Shown one piece after another: positions 62,590-64,000 of a DNA stretch of 64,000 nucleotides. Position 1 is the stretch's first letter. Each line of letters begins with the position of its first letter. A program made the position numbers and the translations under genes. The stretch is taken from positions 1,825,001 through 1,889,000 of the forward strand of contig WPIO01000010.1 of the NCBI GenBank assembly GCA_009760855.2, read 5' to 3'. The notes below the pieces were generated by a model. It saw only the letters and a list, made by a program, of their open reading frames with translations, was not told the DNA's origin and did no database searches. This DNA is from Cristatella mucedo (Eukaryota > Bryozoa > Phylactolaemata > Cristatellidae).

Positions 62590-63249
62590 GCATGTGCGAT
62601 CAGGCGATTGCAGCTGGTGCAAAACTCTGCAGCTAGGCTTGTCTGTCGTGAGCGTCGCAGTTGCCACATTACTCCACTTCTCGCCGACCTGCACTGGCTA
62701 CCAGTCAAGCAACGGATTGACTTCAAGGTTTTGTCGCTCACTTTTAGGTCCCTTCATTCTATCGCTCCAGCCTATCTCTCAGATATACTACCCCATCAGG
62801 CCAAGCATCGTACCACCCGCTTTTCGGAATCCAACAGTCTAGAAATACCTCGTACAAACCTTAAATCCTTTGGAGACCGTGCATTTAGTTCATATGCTCC
62901 CAAAGCCTGGAACTCCCTCCCGACCTGCGTCAGAACATCCCCTGACCTGACCACATTTAAAAGGAACCTAAAAACACACCTATTTAGGACAGCATTTAGT
63001 GGGTCCCTGTGATTCGTCCTTGATGTGCTTATGCGTGCTGACACTGTGCGTGCTGCCACTAACCACATTTGCATGCTGACCCTGTGCATGTCATCCCTAA
63101 CCATATTATTCATTTCGTTCGTTTTTCAAGCATGATTTTACTTACCATTCAGTTGCATTTCACTTTACAGCAAATGTAAAGCGCCTAGAGAGAGATTAAG
63201 TTCTCTGATGGCGCTTTATCAAGTGAATTATTATTATTATTATTATTAG
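62590..63249 (+). mobile_element. L2/CR1-type LINE 3' fragment inside the viral element
   Basis: An open frame through 63012 carries LVCRERRSCHITPLLADLHW, LPVKQRIDFKVLSLTF and GDRAFSSYAPKAWNSLPTC. The 3'UTR ends GGCGCTTTATCAAGTGAATT plus (ATT)n at 63249. It is the least decayed LINE fragment here. Partly similar sequence lies on both sides (GGGGTATTGACGCACGGCAAACC at 62565; GGTGTATTAACTCATGGAAAGCC at 63257). Confidence 0.85.
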
Positions 63250-63289
63250 AGGGCGAGGTGTATTAACTCATGGAAAGCCAAGAGGTTCT

Positions 63290-63700
63290 GGCATGAAGAG
63301 AAGCAAAGACGAACTCTTGCAAGAACTGCATGAAGCTCTTAGTGAACTAAAATTTAATCAGCGCTAACAGACACTGAACTACTTGAATACGTTAAGAAGC
63401 TGGGGATACCCAACTGTAGGGCTGTGTTTGCCAGAGATGAACTAGCACTAATGAAACCACGAGTGACAGAGGGTTTAATTTGCAATACGGGTTAGACAAA
63501 GCGCGCAATCTATCACTGGATTTCTTGTCGCAAACAAGGCACAAATTGCTTCTACTTTGATTCTTTTGGAGCTCCTCCAATGCCTGAAGTTGTTGAATAC
63601 TTTGGTATTGTACCAAGTTTCTAGACATTTCAACTGCAAGACTACAATGAAACTAACTGCGGATCTAGGTGCCTTATTTTTCTGAAACTCACGAGTATGA
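63290..63700 (+). pseudogene. Adenain-like cysteine protease of the viral element, inactivated
   Basis: One frame from about 63364 reads LTDTELLEYVKKLGIPNCRA, then FARDELA. The catalytic His is in YHW (codon 63514-63516), then CFYFDSFGAPP with the conserved Asp. A QLQ and a C-G-x-x-C-L box (last Cys codon 63670-63672) follow. This is the order His, Asp, Gln, Cys of adenovirus-type maturation proteases used by polintons and relatives. Two in-frame TAG stops (63493-63495, 63622-63624) and a one-base frame break before 63364 from the ATG at 63293 disable it. It lies on the strand opposite to the other viral genes. Confidence 0.62.
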
Positions 63701-63719
63701 CAGACTTTTGTACAACAAT

Positions 63720-64000
63720 GGAATTGCTCTCAGAATGATTTAAACAGAAAAATATCTATACAGAAGCGATATGGAAGTACCCCAAAGTGAACGCAAAGCA
63801 ATTATTCTTGTTGGTTCATGTGCTGTCATTCCTGAGGGAAGACCAGCACATGCCCATCGTGAAGAGATGGTTTCAAAAGATTCAAAGCCATGTTACAATG
63901 CTTATATTTAGATTACTCCTGAGATTCCGCCAATGATTCAAGCAATCGTGAGATAAGCATGTGCTGAGCTAGAATATGAAGGTTGTAACTTTAGTCAAAG
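63720..64000 (+). pseudogene. Unknown viral frame running off the right edge
   Basis: A mostly open + frame contains ERKAIILVGSCAVIPEGRPA and SKDSKPCYNAYI, with TAG and TAA/TGA interruptions. It follows the protease directly and continues beyond the window. It is not recognised. Confidence 0.25.

Larger units (their letters stand above)
55350..64000. mobile_element. Integrated polinton-like / adintovirus-like DNA virus element, decayed, continuing past the window
   Basis: Four virus hallmark functions cluster within 8.3 kb: YqaJ nuclease, double-jelly-roll capsid protein, HerA/FtsK-type packaging ATPase and adenain-like protease. Small probable virion genes lie between them. Nearly all are on the - strand except the protease. 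No protein-primed polymerase, integrase or terminal repeat was found. Host LINE and LTR insertions and many frameshifts show that the copy is old and inactive. The left limit is uncertain (between 55140 and 55400). Confidence 0.7.

Overview
The window is eukaryotic nuclear DNA. It has a spliced gene with GT-AG introns, a LINE/SINE-rich landscape, long microsatellites and no bacterial-style operons. The best-resolved gene is a homologue of SEC16, the COPII/ER-exit-site scaffold, and the repeats are L2/CR1-type LINEs with tRNA-derived SINEs, so I read the source as an invertebrate metazoan. I cannot name the phylum from sequence alone.

Positions 1-31397 form one very large imperfect palindrome. 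A left arm (1-13806) and a right arm (17791-31397) are reverse complements around a unique spacer of about 4 kb. Each arm carries the same SEC16 gene, arranged tail to tail. Copy A runs on the + strand and its first coding exon lies off the left edge. Copy B runs on the - strand and is complete, starting at 35428 with a 1,216-codon N-terminal exon. Seventeen downstream exons could be placed in each copy, and nearly all have identical length in both. The arms differ by several percent over most of their length. The innermost 976 bp are identical apart from one 1-bp indel, with a sharp step at 12831/18765. Copy B has lost a splice acceptor in the central conserved domain and carries an 8-codon insertion there. 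Copy A has 25 CAG units in an intron, 18 nt from a splice donor, where copy B has 4. The structure is either a real inverted duplication with gene conversion at its centre, or two haplotypes misjoined in inverted order. The sequence alone does not decide.

Positions 35.5-55 kb hold no convincing host gene. The content is decayed L2/CR1 LINE fragments (37.1, 40.9, 45.4 and 46.8 kb), a Tc1/mariner-like relic (41.7-42.3 kb), direct repeats, hairpins, a 539-bp GGCA array, large TA/TG/TC/GA tracts and a CpG-rich island (54.5-55.14 kb).

From about 55.35 kb to the right edge lies an integrated, decaying DNA virus-like element of the polinton-like / adintovirus-like kind. On the - strand are a YqaJ-type nuclease, a double-jelly-roll major capsid protein, several small probable virion genes and an FtsK/HerA-type packaging ATPase. 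On the + strand is an adenain-like cysteine protease. Most genes are broken by frameshifts and stops. The ATPase is also split by a 400-bp solo LTR with a 5-bp target duplication, and an L2 LINE sits between the ATPase and the protease. No polymerase, integrase or terminal inverted repeat is visible, so the element probably continues beyond 64000.
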